From Fidelibacterota bacterium (GTDB lineage: Bacteria; Fidelibacterota; UBA2242; JAOZSR01): DNA of 53,527 nucleotides. The DNA is taken from contig JAOZSR010000011.1 of the NCBI GenBank assembly GCA_029939575.1, positions 1 to 53,527 of the forward strand, read 5' to 3'. The notes beneath the pieces are model-generated. The model worked only from the letters and a program-made list of their open reading frames with translations. It had not been told where the DNA came from and did no database searches. The position numbers were made by a program, and so were the translations under genes. Positions 7,734-17,225 of this stretch are shown here, one piece after another (within the stretch, counting starts at the first letter, position 1; the number at the start of each line of letters is the position of its first letter).

Positions 7734-8653
7734 ATTTAAGTATTGATCATTTACTCGGCTTGAAAGGTGTACCAAAAGAAGATTTGAACGCTATTTTTGA
7801 TACTGCTTTTTCATTTAGAGAAGTTTTGGATCGGCCGATTAAAAAAGTACCAACTCTAAAAGGAATAACGGTTGTGAATTTGTTTTTTGAAAACTCTACC
7901 AGAACCAGAATGTCATTTGAACTGGCAGAGAAAAGACTTTCGGCAGATGTTATGAATTTTTCTGCTTCAAGCAGTAGTTTATCAAAAGGAGAGAGTTTAA
8001 GAGATACAATTCAAAATTTATTTGCCATGAAAATGGATGTTGTAGTAATGCGTCATCCTACACCGGGTTCAGTAAAATTATTATCTCAGTTTGTTGATGC
8101 CGTTGTAATTAATGCCGGAGATGGAACTCATGAACACCCGACTCAGGCAATTCTGGATATGATGTCATTGAAAGAAAAATTTGGCACTCTTGAAGATTTA
8201 AATGTCGCTATCATTGGAGATATCAGGCATAGCCGGGTTGCTCTTTCCAATATTTATGGTTTGAAAACAATGGGAGCAAATGTAATGCTCTGCGGACCTC
8301 CAACTTTTATTCCCTACGGAATTGAATCTCTCGGAGTAAAAATTACTTACAATGTAGATGAAGCCCTGGAATTTGCCGATGCTATCAATGTTTTGAGAAT
8401 TCAGAAAGAAAGACAGGGAAAAGGCCTATTACCATCTTTGCGGGAATATAGGAACGTATATGGAATTACCCGTGAAAGGCTGGCAAAATTCCAAAAAAAT
8501 ATTACAATAATGCATCCGGGTCCTATAAATCGTGGTGTTGAGATTGATACCGATGTAGCAGATGGAAGCAATTCGATTATTTTACATCAGGTTCTTAATG
8601 GTGTTGCATCCAGAATGGCGATTTTGTTTCTATTGGCAGGCGGGAAGAGGTAA
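7730..8653 (+). CDS. pyrB: Aspartate carbamoyltransferase catalytic subunit
   Basis: This 307-residue enzyme condenses carbamoyl phosphate and aspartate, the committed step of UMP synthesis. The carbamoyl-phosphate motif FFENSTRTRMSFE is near residues 50-65, HPTQAILDM near 137, and a HPGPINRGVE segment marks the C-terminal aspartate-binding part. Length is normal for a PyrB catalytic chain. No pyrI regulatory subunit follows, as expected for operons controlled by PyrR. It overlaps pyrR by 4 nt and precedes pyrC by 24 nt. Confidence 0.96.
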   Translation: MNLSIDHLLGLKGVPKEDLNAIFDTAFSFREVLDRPIKKVPTLKGITVVNLFFENSTRTRMSFELAEKRLSADVMNFSASSSSLSKGESLRDTIQNLFAMKMDVVVMRHPTPGSVKLLSQFVDAVVINAGDGTHEHPTQAILDMMSLKEKFGTLEDLNVAIIGDIRHSRVALSNIYGLKTMGANVMLCGPPTFIPYGIESLGVKITYNVDEALEFADAINVLRIQKERQGKGLLPSLREYRNVYGITRERLAKFQKNITIMHPGPINRGVEIDTDVADGSNSIILHQVLNGVASRMAILFLLAGGKR

Positions 8654-8677
8654 ACTAAATTTTTACAGGAGAATGAT

Positions 8678-9967
8678 ATGCAGATAAAAGAAATTAAAAA
8701 TAAAATATTATTTAAGAATGGAAAAATATTTGATTCCGTTTTGGATAAAATTTATGAAGCAGATATATTGGTAAATAAAGATAAAATTGAAGAAATCGGG
8801 GATATCAATCCGGAAAAACAATATGAAGTTGTGAATTTAAAAGGGAAAATAGTTTCTCAGGGTTTTATTGATATACATGTTCATTTCAGAGATCCGGGAT
8901 TTGAAGATGCCGAAACAATTACATCGGGATCAAAAGCAGCTTTGGCCGGTGGATTTACCCAGGTATGTTGTATGCCAAATACAAAACCTGCTATTGATAA
9001 TGAAGCAGAAGTCAGAGCCGTTTACCGAAAATCACGGGAACTTCCGGTAGATGTTTATCCAATAGCTGCAATTACAAAAGGCAGAAAGGGTGAAGAATTA
9101 ACTGAAATGAATGAATTGGCAAATGCAGGTGCAGTTGCCTTTTCAGATGATGGATCACCTGTAGAAGATAGCGTGATTTTTAGAAATGCTCTGGAATATG
9201 CAAAAATTACAGGTAAAGTAATTATTAATCATGCTGAAGACCTTGAAATAAAAGGAACCGGTTACATGCATGAAGGAATAGTTTCTGCACAATTAGGAAT
9301 CGAAGGCATTCCCGGATTATCAGAAGAATTAATGATTAACCGAGATATCAGAACAGCAGAATATGTTGATGCCAAAATTCATATTCCACATGTTTCTACA
9401 GCCGAATCGGTAGATTTAATCAGGAAGGCCAAAAAGCGTGGAGTAAAAATTACCTGTGAAGTTACACCACACCATTTTTCTCTTACTGATGAATATATGC
9501 GAAATTTTAATGCAAATGGAAAAGTAGCACCGCCTTTAAGAAGTGAAAAAGACAGAGTTGCACTTATTGAAGGTCTGAAAGATGGTACAATTGATGTAAT
9601 AGCAACTGATCATGCACCTCATTTATCAGATACAAAAGAAACCTCACTTGATTTGGCCTCCTTTGGTCTGATTGGGTTGGAGAGTTGTTTTGGGCTAGCC
9701 ATGACAAAACTTGTACATGAAGGCCATTTATCATTAATGGATCTGATAAAGAAATTAACGATTAATCCGGCAAAAATATTAGGATTGCCTTTATCATCAA
9801 TTAAAGTAGGTGAAAAAGCAAACTTTACAATAGTTGATCCTGACGAATGGTGGATATTTAATAAAAAAAATATTTACTCAAAATCTGAAAATACGCCATT
9901 CTTAGGACAGGAATTTAATGGCAAAGTAAAAGCGGTATTAAATAAATCACATTATATGACAGTCTGA
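8678..9967 (+). CDS. pyrC: Dihydroorotase (type I, PyrC)
   Basis: The 429-residue amidohydrolase carries the metal-binding DIHVHFRDPG motif near residue 65, CEVTPHHF near 260 and ATDHAPH near 305, as in class I dihydroorotases. It closes N-carbamoyl-aspartate to dihydroorotate, the step after PyrB. An AGGAGA site precedes the ATG. It is the last pyr gene here; pyrD, pyrE, pyrF and the carbamoyl-phosphate synthase genes are not in the window. Confidence 0.95.
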   Translation: MQIKEIKNKILFKNGKIFDSVLDKIYEADILVNKDKIEEIGDINPEKQYEVVNLKGKIVSQGFIDIHVHFRDPGFEDAETITSGSKAALAGGFTQVCCMPNTKPAIDNEAEVRAVYRKSRELPVDVYPIAAITKGRKGEELTEMNELANAGAVAFSDDGSPVEDSVIFRNALEYAKITGKVIINHAEDLEIKGTGYMHEGIVSAQLGIEGIPGLSEELMINRDIRTAEYVDAKIHIPHVSTAESVDLIRKAKKRGVKITCEVTPHHFSLTDEYMRNFNANGKVAPPLRSEKDRVALIEGLKDGTIDVIATDHAPHLSDTKETSLDLASFGLIGLESCFGLAMTKLVHEGHLSLMDLIKKLTINPAKILGLPLSSIKVGEKANFTIVDPDEWWIFNKKNIYSKSENTPFLGQEFNGKVKAVLNKSHYMTV

Positions 9968-10137
9968 AAAGTATATAAATGATGCGAATAAACAGTTGAA
10001 TTTAAAAAAATAACAGGGAATTCGAAATAATATTAAAAAAATCAAAAAATGTATGGAAAAATTCTTGATTCTGAGATTATGCTATTGTAAGTTTATCCGC
10101 TTTTATGAATTAGAGCAAAAAAAGGAAAAAAAGAAGA

Positions 10138-10575
10138 ATGTATAAAACAAGTTACCCAAAAGTAGAAGAAGTAAAGAAAAATTGGTTTGTAGTAGATGCA
10201 GAGAATAAAGTTCTGGGAAGAATTGCCAGCCAGATAGCATCTATTTTAAGAGGAAAGCATAAACCGGAATTCACGCCACATATGGATAACGGTGATTTTG
10301 TTGTTGTTATAAATGCGGAAAAAATCAGATTGACAGGTAAAAAGATGGATAACAAATCCTATTTTTCACATTCCGGATATATTGGAAGTGAAAAATTTAC
10401 CGACATCAAAGACATGATGAAAAAGCATCCTGATTTTCCTATAAAAAATGCAGTTAAAGGAATGTTACCGCATAATACCCTCGGAAAAAGTATGTTTAAT
10501 AAGTTAAAGGTTTATGCCGGACCTGAGCATCCACATGCAGCACAGCAACCTAAACCTTTAGAATTGGAAGGATAA
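10138..10575 (+). CDS. rplM: 50S ribosomal protein L13
   Basis: A 145-residue protein with the L13 features VDAENKVLGRIASQIA near residue 20, LRGKHKPEFTPHMDNGDFVV near 38-57 and MLPHNTLGKSMFNKLKVY near 110-130. It binds 23S rRNA early in 50S assembly. It starts the ribosomal/translation operon rplM-rpsI-rpsB-tsf-pyrH-frr. The 170 bp before it contain no gene and may carry its promoter and leader, although no known L13 leader fold was recognised. Confidence 0.97.
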   Translation: MYKTSYPKVEEVKKNWFVVDAENKVLGRIASQIASILRGKHKPEFTPHMDNGDFVVVINAEKIRLTGKKMDNKSYFSHSGYIGSEKFTDIKDMMKKHPDFPIKNAVKGMLPHNTLGKSMFNKLKVYAGPEHPHAAQQPKPLELEG

Positions 10576-10578
10576 TTA

Positions 10579-10971
10579 ATGCCGAAGTTAGAGTATATAT
10601 CACTTGGACGCCGGAAAAGAGCAGTTGCCAGGCTTAGAATTAAGGCCGGAACTGGGAAGTTTTTGGTTAATAATCATGATTTTAATGATTATTTCTGCCG
10701 TGATTCTTTGAAACTTGATATAATGAAACCCTTAGAGATATGTGAAGCTAAAGATAAATACGATATTAGTGTAAATATTAAAGGTGGTGGGCAAACCGGT
10801 CAGGCAGGCGCCCTGAGATTAGCCCTGGCACGTGTTTTAGAGAAAACAGATGCTGATCTTCGCCCCAGACTTAAATCAGCGGGATTACTTGAAAGAGACG
10901 CCAGAGTTAAAGAGAGAAAAAAATATGGTCTTGCTGGTGCTCGACGCGGTTATCAATTCTCTAAACGTTAA
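10579..10971 (+). CDS. rpsI: 30S ribosomal protein S9
   Basis: A 130-residue S9 with the typical GRRKRAVARLRIKAG start and the basic C-terminal tail ending GYQFSKR, whose final residues reach the P-site tRNA. GGGQTGQAGALRLALARVL is the conserved core. It begins 4 nt after the rplM stop; the ribosome site AGGA lies within the end of rplM, so the pair is coupled as in most bacteria. Confidence 0.97.
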   Translation: MPKLEYISLGRRKRAVARLRIKAGTGKFLVNNHDFNDYFCRDSLKLDIMKPLEICEAKDKYDISVNIKGGGQTGQAGALRLALARVLEKTDADLRPRLKSAGLLERDARVKERKKYGLAGARRGYQFSKR

Positions 10972-10989
10972 ACAGGAAGTTGTAATTTT

Positions 10990-11712
10990 ATGAGTGAATT
11001 AAATTTCGAAAAATTGTGGAAAGCCGGAGCGCATTTCGGCCATTTAAATAGAAAATGGAATCCAAAAATGAAGAATTATATCTTCATGAAAAAAAATGGA
11101 ATTCATATAATTGATTTACAAAAAACCGTTGAATGTCTTGAAAACGCAAACAGATTTATCCGTGAAACTGTGAGAAATGGTGAAGATGTATTATTTGTTG
11201 GCACAAAAAAACAACTTAAAGATACTGTTCAAAATGAAGCAGATCAATGTGGAATGTTTTATGTTGTCGAGAGATGGCTTGGTGGAACTTTGACTAACTT
11301 TTCTACTATTAAAAAAAGTATCCGTCATTTACGTAATCTTGAAAAAGCAAAATCAACAGGATATGATCCAAGTTTGACAAAAAAAGAAAAACTCATGATG
11401 GAAAGAGAAAGAATCAAACTTTCAGATTTACATCGTGGGATTAAAGATATGAAACGTCTGCCAGGTGCTGTAGTTGTTACTGATATTATTCACGATCATA
11501 TTGCAGTTAAAGAAGCAAAAAAACTGGATATTCCGGTCGTAGGTATTGTTGATACAAATGGAGATCCAACCACTGTTGACTTTCCAATTCCTGCAAATGA
11601 TGATTCTGTACAGGCAGTACAGACAATTGTTAATTCAATGGCAAATGCAAGTCTTGAAGCAAAAAATACAAGATTAGGTGGCAAACAACCGGTAGAAACT
11701 GAAAAAAAATAA
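10990..11712 (+). CDS. rpsB: 30S ribosomal protein S2
   Basis: This 240-residue S2 has the conserved AGAHFGHLNRKWNPKMKNYI start, FVGTKKQ near residue 70, ERWLGGTLTNF near 93 and a late VGIVDTNGDP segment. S2 joins the platform side of the 30S subunit and is needed for S1 binding. The gene is followed by tsf, the usual bacterial arrangement. A GGAAG ribosome site precedes the ATG. Confidence 0.97.
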   Translation: MSELNFEKLWKAGAHFGHLNRKWNPKMKNYIFMKKNGIHIIDLQKTVECLENANRFIRETVRNGEDVLFVGTKKQLKDTVQNEADQCGMFYVVERWLGGTLTNFSTIKKSIRHLRNLEKAKSTGYDPSLTKKEKLMMERERIKLSDLHRGIKDMKRLPGAVVVTDIIHDHIAVKEAKKLDIPVVGIVDTNGDPTTVDFPIPANDDSVQAVQTIVNSMANASLEAKNTRLGGKQPVETEKK

Positions 11713-11733
11713 TAAATATTGGAAGTTAATTTA

Positions 11734-12330
11734 ATGAAAATTTCAGCACAACAAGTTAAAGAATTAAGAGATAAAACCGGCAGTGGTATGATGGACTGTA
11801 AAGCAGCACTTCAAGAAGCTGAAGGTGATTTACAAAAGGCAATTGATAATTTAAGAAAAAAAGGAATTGCCAAAGCAGAAAAAAAATCAAACAGAGCTGC
11901 CAATGAAGGTGTGGTATTATCTTATATACATCCGGGAAATAAAATTGGCGTTTTAATTGAAGTAAATTGCGAAACCGATTTTGTTGCCAATACAGAGGCA
12001 TTTCAAACTTTTGTATCTGACGTTGCAATGCATATTGCAGCAACAAATCCCGTATCAATTAGAAGAGAAGAAATTGATAAAGATCTAATTGCCAAAGAAT
12101 CAGAAATTTACAGAGAACAAGCCAAATTACAAGGCAAACCGGAAAAAGTGTTAGACAAAATAGTTGAGGGCAGATTGAATAAATTTTTTCAGGAACAATG
12201 TCTTGAAGAACAGCAATTTGTTAAAAATACCGATCTTACTATTAAGGAATATTTAACAGAAACAATTTCCAAAGTCGGTGAAAATATTCATATTTCCAGA
12301 TTTGCCCGTTATCAAATAGGTGAAAAATAA
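11734..12330 (+). CDS. tsf: Elongation factor Ts
   Basis: EF-Ts catalyses GDP release from EF-Tu. The frame opens at a TTG (11719), but the ATG at 11734 has a GGAAG site about 8 nt upstream and gives the family start MKISAQQVKELRDKTGSGMMDCK, so I place the start there (198 residues). The protein has the UBA-like N-terminus, the TDFVANTEAF core motif and a short C-terminal part, so it is the short form seen outside gammaproteobacteria. It sits between rpsB and pyrH. Confidence 0.96.
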   Translation: MKISAQQVKELRDKTGSGMMDCKAALQEAEGDLQKAIDNLRKKGIAKAEKKSNRAANEGVVLSYIHPGNKIGVLIEVNCETDFVANTEAFQTFVSDVAMHIAATNPVSIRREEIDKDLIAKESEIYREQAKLQGKPEKVLDKIVEGRLNKFFQEQCLEEQQFVKNTDLTIKEYLTETISKVGENIHISRFARYQIGEK

Positions 12331-12347
12331 TTAGTAAAAATAATACT

Positions 12348-13079
12348 ATGATTGATTTAAAATATAAGCGCGTCTTACTGAAGTTTTCAGGAGAGGCGCT
12401 TTCTGGTAATAAAGGCTTTGGAATTGATCAGGATACACTGAACGCTGTAACCGAAGAGATTATTTCTGTTAAAAAATTAGGTGTGCAAATTGGCATTGTA
12501 ATTGGCGGTGGAAATATTTTTCGTGGTCTTAGTGCCAGTGAACAGGGAATGGACAGAGTACGGGCTGATTATATGGGAATGTTGGCTACTGTTATTAACG
12601 CACTGGCTGTTCAGGATGCTCTTATTGGTAAAGGTATGAAAACAAAATTATTTTCTGCCGTCCAAATGAATGATATTGCAGAACCAATGGTTATTAGAAA
12701 TGCTATAGACTATTTGGAAAATGAAAATATAGTAATTTTTAGCGCCGGGACCGGAAGACCTTTTTTTAGTACTGACTCAGGTGCTGCTCTGAGAGCTGTT
12801 GAAATTAAAGCAGATTTATTAATAAAAGCTACTAAGGTCGAAGGAGTTTATGATAAAGATCCTGTTAAATTTGAAGATGCAATAAAATTCGACGAATTAG
12901 ATTTTAAAACTGCTATAGATAAAGAATTAAAAGTTATGGATATTACAGCTTTTACCCTGTGTAAAGACAACAACTTACCGATAATTGTCTGTAATATGAC
13001 CAAATCCGGAAATCTAAAGAAAATTTTAAGTGGTGAAAAAATCGGTACAATTGTTTCCTGGAGGAAAAATGATCAATGA
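12348..13079 (+). CDS. pyrH: UMP kinase
   Basis: The 243-residue amino-acid-kinase-fold protein phosphorylates UMP to UDP, linking to the pyr operon 2.4 kb upstream. Motifs are LLKFSGEALSG near residue 10, GIVIGGGNIFRG near 50, GTGRPFFSTDSGAALRA near 134 and a KVEGVYDKDP segment near 163. Bacterial UMP kinases are hexamers activated by GTP and inhibited by UTP. Its last codons overlap the start of frr. Confidence 0.97.
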   Translation: MIDLKYKRVLLKFSGEALSGNKGFGIDQDTLNAVTEEIISVKKLGVQIGIVIGGGNIFRGLSASEQGMDRVRADYMGMLATVINALAVQDALIGKGMKTKLFSAVQMNDIAEPMVIRNAIDYLENENIVIFSAGTGRPFFSTDSGAALRAVEIKADLLIKATKVEGVYDKDPVKFEDAIKFDELDFKTAIDKELKVMDITAFTLCKDNNLPIIVCNMTKSGNLKKILSGEKIGTIVSWRKNDQ

Positions 13080-13626
13080 TATTTTAAAAGATGCTGAAAC
13101 ACGAATGAAAAAAAGTATTGTTAATCTGCAACACGATTTAGCAACAGTAAGAACCGGTAGAGCAACGCCAACAATATTGGACGGAATAAAGGTAAATTAT
13201 TATGGATCAAAAGTACCTTTAAAGCAGGTTGCAAATGTAGCTGCACCTGATCCAAGGTTGATTGTTGTTCAGGTCTTTGATAAATCAGCGATCCATGAAG
13301 TTGAAAAAGCTATTAATACTTCTGATTTAGGATTAAACCCTATGACTGATGGTAATTTAATTCGCCTACCCATTCCTTCTTTAACAGAAGAACGTAGAAA
13401 AACACTGGTGAAATTAGTACATAAAATAGGTGAAGAGAGTAAAGTTGCAATCAGAAATATTCGCCGCAATGATAAAGATATGATTAAAGAATTTGAAAAA
13501 GAAAAAGAAATTTCCGAAGACGAATCTCATGATGCAATTGATAAATTGCAGGAATTGACTGATCAATATATTAAAGAAATTGACGAAAAAATTAAGAAAA
13601 AAGAAGAAGATGTGAGAGAAGAATAA
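13069..13626 (+). CDS. frr: Ribosome recycling factor
   Basis: RRF splits post-termination ribosomes together with EF-G. The open frame extends upstream to 13030, but ATG 13069 is preceded by GGAGG (13060-13064), overlaps the end of pyrH and gives the family start and the standard 185-residue length. Motifs include TVRTGRATPTILDGIKVNYYG near residue 28 and a coiled three-helix bundle rich in Lys and Glu at the C-terminus. It is the last gene of the operon, followed by a strong terminator. Confidence 0.96.
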   Translation: MINDILKDAETRMKKSIVNLQHDLATVRTGRATPTILDGIKVNYYGSKVPLKQVANVAAPDPRLIVVQVFDKSAIHEVEKAINTSDLGLNPMTDGNLIRLPIPSLTEERRKTLVKLVHKIGEESKVAIRNIRRNDKDMIKEFEKEKEISEDESHDAIDKLQELTDQYIKEIDEKIKKKEEDVREE

Positions 13627-13655
13627 AATATCATATTTTCTTAATTATAACTTTA

Positions 13656-13687
13656 ATGTCCTGAAATATTTCAGGACATTTTTTTTG
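13656..13687 (+). terminator. Terminator after frr
   Basis: ATGTCCTGAAAT and ATTTCAGGACAT form a perfect 12-bp inverted repeat, followed by a run of T to about 13686. It closes the rplM-frr operon. Confidence 0.93.
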
Positions 13688-13775
13688 AAAAAATAATAAT
13701 TCAGACTATTATAAAAATAATTAAATTTCAAAACCAATTTTGGGTAACTCTGAATAAAAACAAGGAAAATAAAAA

Positions 13776-14408
13776 ATGATTTTAGAAATAATTGGATATA
13801 TTGCATCAGTTATTTTAGCAATTTCACTAATGATGAATTCAATAATCAGGCTCCGCTGGATTAATTTTGTAGGATCAACAATTTTTTCATTATATGGATT
13901 TCTCATCCATTCTTTTCCCGTAGCTTTATTAAACGGATTTTTGGCCTTAACAAATATTTATCATTTATATAAAATTTATAAAAGTGAAGATTATTTTAAA
14001 ATTTTGGAATTTACCAATAATTCTAAATATATCAGGTACTTTTTTAATTTTTATAAAAAAGAGATAACTAAATATATTCCGGATTATGATTTTGTAATTA
14101 AGGACACTGATTTTGGTTTTTATATTTTAAGAAACTTGGTTCCGGCTGGAGTTTTTGTTGGTGAAAAAAAAGATAATGAAGTTTTTCTAATCAAACTTGA
14201 TTTTGTAATACCGGATTTTCGGGATTTTAAAATTGGCAAATATTTATTTGAGAAGAAACGTGATTTTTTCCTTGAAAAAGGAATAAAGACACTTATATGT
14301 TATGAAGTCAATGAAAGTCATGTAAAATATTTATTGAAAATGGGTTTTTATCCGATAAAAGATGAAAAGGGAAATACTGTTTTTACGTTTGATCTTTTAT
14401 CTAACTGA
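13776..14408 (+). CDS. YgjV-like membrane protein with GNAT-like C-terminus
   Basis: In this 210-residue protein, residues 1-75 form three hydrophobic helices resembling the YgjV inner-membrane family (IGYIASVILAISLMM, then a LRWINFVGSTIFSLYG segment). Residues about 115-205 look like a diverged acetyltransferase-type fold, with beta strands FVGEKKDNEVFLIKLDFVIPD, a GKYLFEKKRDFFLEKGIKTL helix and a LLKMGFYPI end. The pair suggests a membrane-anchored, possibly inactive, acyltransferase-like domain. Substrate and role are unknown. It is transcribed toward the nrdJ gene and shares the intergenic hairpin. Confidence 0.6.
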   Translation: MILEIIGYIASVILAISLMMNSIIRLRWINFVGSTIFSLYGFLIHSFPVALLNGFLALTNIYHLYKIYKSEDYFKILEFTNNSKYIRYFFNFYKKEITKYIPDYDFVIKDTDFGFYILRNLVPAGVFVGEKKDNEVFLIKLDFVIPDFRDFKIGKYLFEKKRDFFLEKGIKTLICYEVNESHVKYLLKMGFYPIKDEKGNTVFTFDLLSN

Positions 14409-14454
14409 AATTAATAATATATTTGATTTTATATGAACTTACATTTTTTTCTGT

Positions 14455-14490
14455 AAAAAAACAGGGTGTATCACCTCTAAAGATACACCC
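14455..14490 (-). terminator. Terminator for nrdJ (may be bidirectional)
   Basis: GGGTGTATC (14464-14472) pairs perfectly with GATACACCC (14482-14490). Read on the minus strand, the hairpin is followed closely by seven T residues (A run 14455-14461), so it ends the ribonucleotide reductase gene. It lies between two convergent genes. Confidence 0.85.
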
Positions 14491-14519
14491 TTAACCCTCC
14501 TTACACCGAGCAATTTATT

Positions 14520-16964
14520 TTAACATTTTGAATACCCGCATGATGGACAAGTTACACATCCACTTTCATGATATACTGTACCACCACATTCCGGGCATAT
14601 TGTTATGGTTTTTTTATTATCCAAAAGAATTTCGGAATCAGAAATTGTTTCTGTACTCTGCATTGTTACTGTCTCTTTTGCTGGGGTCTCTTTTATTGAA
14701 AAAGTAGTATGTCGGGTTGGTTGCTCAATATTTTTTCCCTTTTTATCTTCGATATAGGATTCCAATGCTTTTGCTATTGCATCGGGTGTTGATAATATTT
14801 TAGTTCCATTTTCCCAAATTGGGCTTGGTCCACCAATTCCTTTTAATTGTTTAATAATATCCTCGGCATCAATCCCGGATCTTAAGGCCAGGGATATTAA
14901 TCGGCTGATAGATTCTGATTCCACCTGGGCCTGACCACCGGCTTTTCCAATATTGGTGAAAATTTCACATAATCCCGATTCATCTTCATTTATTGTAACA
15001 TATAATGTTCCTAAACCGGTACGGATTCTTTTTGTTATTCCCTTTGTTTCCTGAGGTCTGATTCTGGGATGAACTCTTTTACTCTGAATAGTAGTTTGAT
15101 GAGAATCTGTAATAACAGATAGAGGTGTCTGTATTTTTTTATCTTTGATATTACCGGTATAAAGTACCTGTTCATCACGGCTGCCATCTCTGTATATTGT
15201 TATACCTTTACATTTAGCTTCGTAAGCCAGCCAATAGGCATCTATCACATCCTGTGAAGTAGCGGAGTTTGGAAAATTACATGTTTTTGAAACGGCTGAA
15301 TCTACCCATTTTTGAAAGGCTGCCTGCATTCTAACATGCCATTCGGGTCCAATATCATGAGCAGTGACAAAAACTTTTTTTATAGAATCCGGTATCTCAT
15401 TGATATCATGTATAGATCCCTTTTTTGCAACCTTCTCCATTAATTCTTTTGAATATATTCCGGCGTCTTTACATGTTTTCTCAAAATGAGGATTAACATA
15501 CAAAAAATCAGTTCCATCCATAACCCTTTTTGTGAAAACCAATGAAAAAATAGGCTCAATACCACTGGAGCAATCAGAAATCATAGAAATTGTACCAGTA
15601 GGGGCAATAGTAATAAATGTAGCATTTCGAAGTTTTGGTCCATCTGGATAATAAATAGAATTATTCCATTCCGGAAATGTTCCACGTTTTTGTCCAAGTT
15701 TTTCACTGGCTTTTTGAGATTCTAGATAGATAAAACTCATAATTTCATCAGCAATGTTCAATGCTTTATCAGAATTATAGGGAATACCTAACTGAAATAA
15801 AACATCAGCAAAACCCATTACACCAAGTCCAATTTTACGACTTTTGTTTACACTATTTTCAATTTTCTTTAAGGGATATTTATTAACATCAATTACATTG
15901 TCAAGAAAATGGATAGAAGTCTTTACTGTATTTCCCAACCTGTCAAAATTTATTTTACCATCTTCAACAAAATTTGATAGGTTAATAGAACCCAGATTAC
16001 AAGCTTCATTGGCTAACAAAGGTTGTTCACCGCAAGGATTAGTAGCTTCAATATCGCCTAATTTAGGAGTTGGATTGGCTTTATTAATCTGATCAATGAA
16101 GAGAATACCTGGGTCGCCGTTTTTCCAGGCATTTTCTGCAATAACTTTAAAAACCTCAGCAGCATTTAATGTACCGGTTACCGAGCCATCTGACGGATCA
16201 ATTAATTCATAATGTTCTCTTTTTCGTACTTTCTCCATAAAATCATTAGTAATTCCGACAGAAATATTAAAATTATTTAATTCTTTATTGTCGACTTTGC
16301 AGTTTATGAATTCCAAAATATCCGGATGATCAACTCTAAGCACACCCATATTTGCTCCACGACGTGTTCCACCTTGTTTGACTGCTTCAGTAGATGCATT
16401 ATATACTTTCATAAAAGAAACCGGTCCACTTGCTACGCCGCTGGTTGAACGAACTATACTATTCTTGGGTCTGATCCTGCTAAAAGAAAAGCCTGTGCCA
16501 CCGCCGCTTTTATGTATTAATGCAGTATCTCTCAACGATTGAAAAATTGAGTCCATTGAATCATCAATAGGTAAAACAAAACATGCCGATAATTGTCCCA
16601 ATTCCTTTCCGGCATTCATGAGGGTAGGGGAGTTTGGTAAAAAATCTTTATTGGCAAGAAGTTCATAGAATATTTCAGTTGTTTTTTGTACACTTCCCTT
16701 ACCTGAATATTTTTCATCAGCTTTAGCAATACTGGTAGCAACTCTTCGTAGCATTCCATCCGGAGTTTCAATAGGATTTCCTTTTTTATCTTTCATAAGA
16801 TATCTTTTTTTAATTACCTGGGTTGCATTCTCGGAAAATGAAGATAATTGTTTTTGGTTACTAAATACACTTAATTGTTGCTTACCGGAAAATTTATTTA
16901 TATTAGTTGACGGAATCTCTTGTAATTCAATTTTACTAATATCAATATTTGAAATTTTTGCCAT
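14520..16964 (-). CDS. nrdJ: Adenosylcobalamin-dependent (class II) ribonucleotide reductase
   Basis: This large reductase (814 residues from ATG 16964, which has an AGGTG site; a GTG lies two codons earlier) makes deoxyribonucleotides using a B12-derived radical. Motifs include PNSPTLMNAGKELGQLSACF near residue 93, NPCGEQPLLANEACNLGSIN near 310 and APTGTISMISDCSSGIEPIF near 460. The C-terminus has a TSCPD-type domain and a cysteine-rich tail (CPECGG, CPSCGYSKC) that shuttles reducing power. No radical-generating small subunit follows, consistent with class II. I see no cobalamin riboswitch upstream. Oxygen-independent synthesis suits an anaerobic or microaerobic life. Confidence 0.95.
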   Translation of the reverse strand: MAKISNIDISKIELQEIPSTNINKFSGKQQLSVFSNQKQLSSFSENATQVIKKRYLMKDKKGNPIETPDGMLRRVATSIAKADEKYSGKGSVQKTTEIFYELLANKDFLPNSPTLMNAGKELGQLSACFVLPIDDSMDSIFQSLRDTALIHKSGGGTGFSFSRIRPKNSIVRSTSGVASGPVSFMKVYNASTEAVKQGGTRRGANMGVLRVDHPDILEFINCKVDNKELNNFNISVGITNDFMEKVRKREHYELIDPSDGSVTGTLNAAEVFKVIAENAWKNGDPGILFIDQINKANPTPKLGDIEATNPCGEQPLLANEACNLGSINLSNFVEDGKINFDRLGNTVKTSIHFLDNVIDVNKYPLKKIENSVNKSRKIGLGVMGFADVLFQLGIPYNSDKALNIADEIMSFIYLESQKASEKLGQKRGTFPEWNNSIYYPDGPKLRNATFITIAPTGTISMISDCSSGIEPIFSLVFTKRVMDGTDFLYVNPHFEKTCKDAGIYSKELMEKVAKKGSIHDINEIPDSIKKVFVTAHDIGPEWHVRMQAAFQKWVDSAVSKTCNFPNSATSQDVIDAYWLAYEAKCKGITIYRDGSRDEQVLYTGNIKDKKIQTPLSVITDSHQTTIQSKRVHPRIRPQETKGITKRIRTGLGTLYVTINEDESGLCEIFTNIGKAGGQAQVESESISRLISLALRSGIDAEDIIKQLKGIGGPSPIWENGTKILSTPDAIAKALESYIEDKKGKNIEQPTRHTTFSIKETPAKETVTMQSTETISDSEILLDNKKTITICPECGGTVYHESGCVTCPSCGYSKC

Positions 16965-17225
16965 ACTCACACCTTTTTTATAAAAATTAATAATAATTAT
17001 TTATTATTTTGACAGAAAAAAGTTAAAAATTCATTTATGTATTGTCAAGTAAAATTATACTATATTTTGTACTTTTTTATTTACTGGTACAACAAGTTGA
17101 CGTTCAGCGAATTAGAAAATTAGTAATTTTATAATTGATAAGGTGGATTATTGCCTTATTCCCAAAAAACAAGTAATTAAAGTAATCTGGGAAATTGGAT
17201 AATATATTTTATAATTATTAAAAAA

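Noticed and set aside
13030..13068. Longer N-terminus of frr and of several other genes
   Set aside because: Ribosome-site position and family length support the internal ATG starts given for frr, tsf, recA, the ferredoxin, nrdJ, the lipoprotein and others.
17040..17100. Possible NrdR box (ACTATATTTTGTACT) before the ribonucleotide reductase gene
   Set aside because: Only one imperfect site is present; NrdR normally needs two spaced boxes.
16965..17225. Cobalamin riboswitch upstream of nrdJ
   Set aside because: The leader is AT-rich without the B12-box or the conserved core helices.
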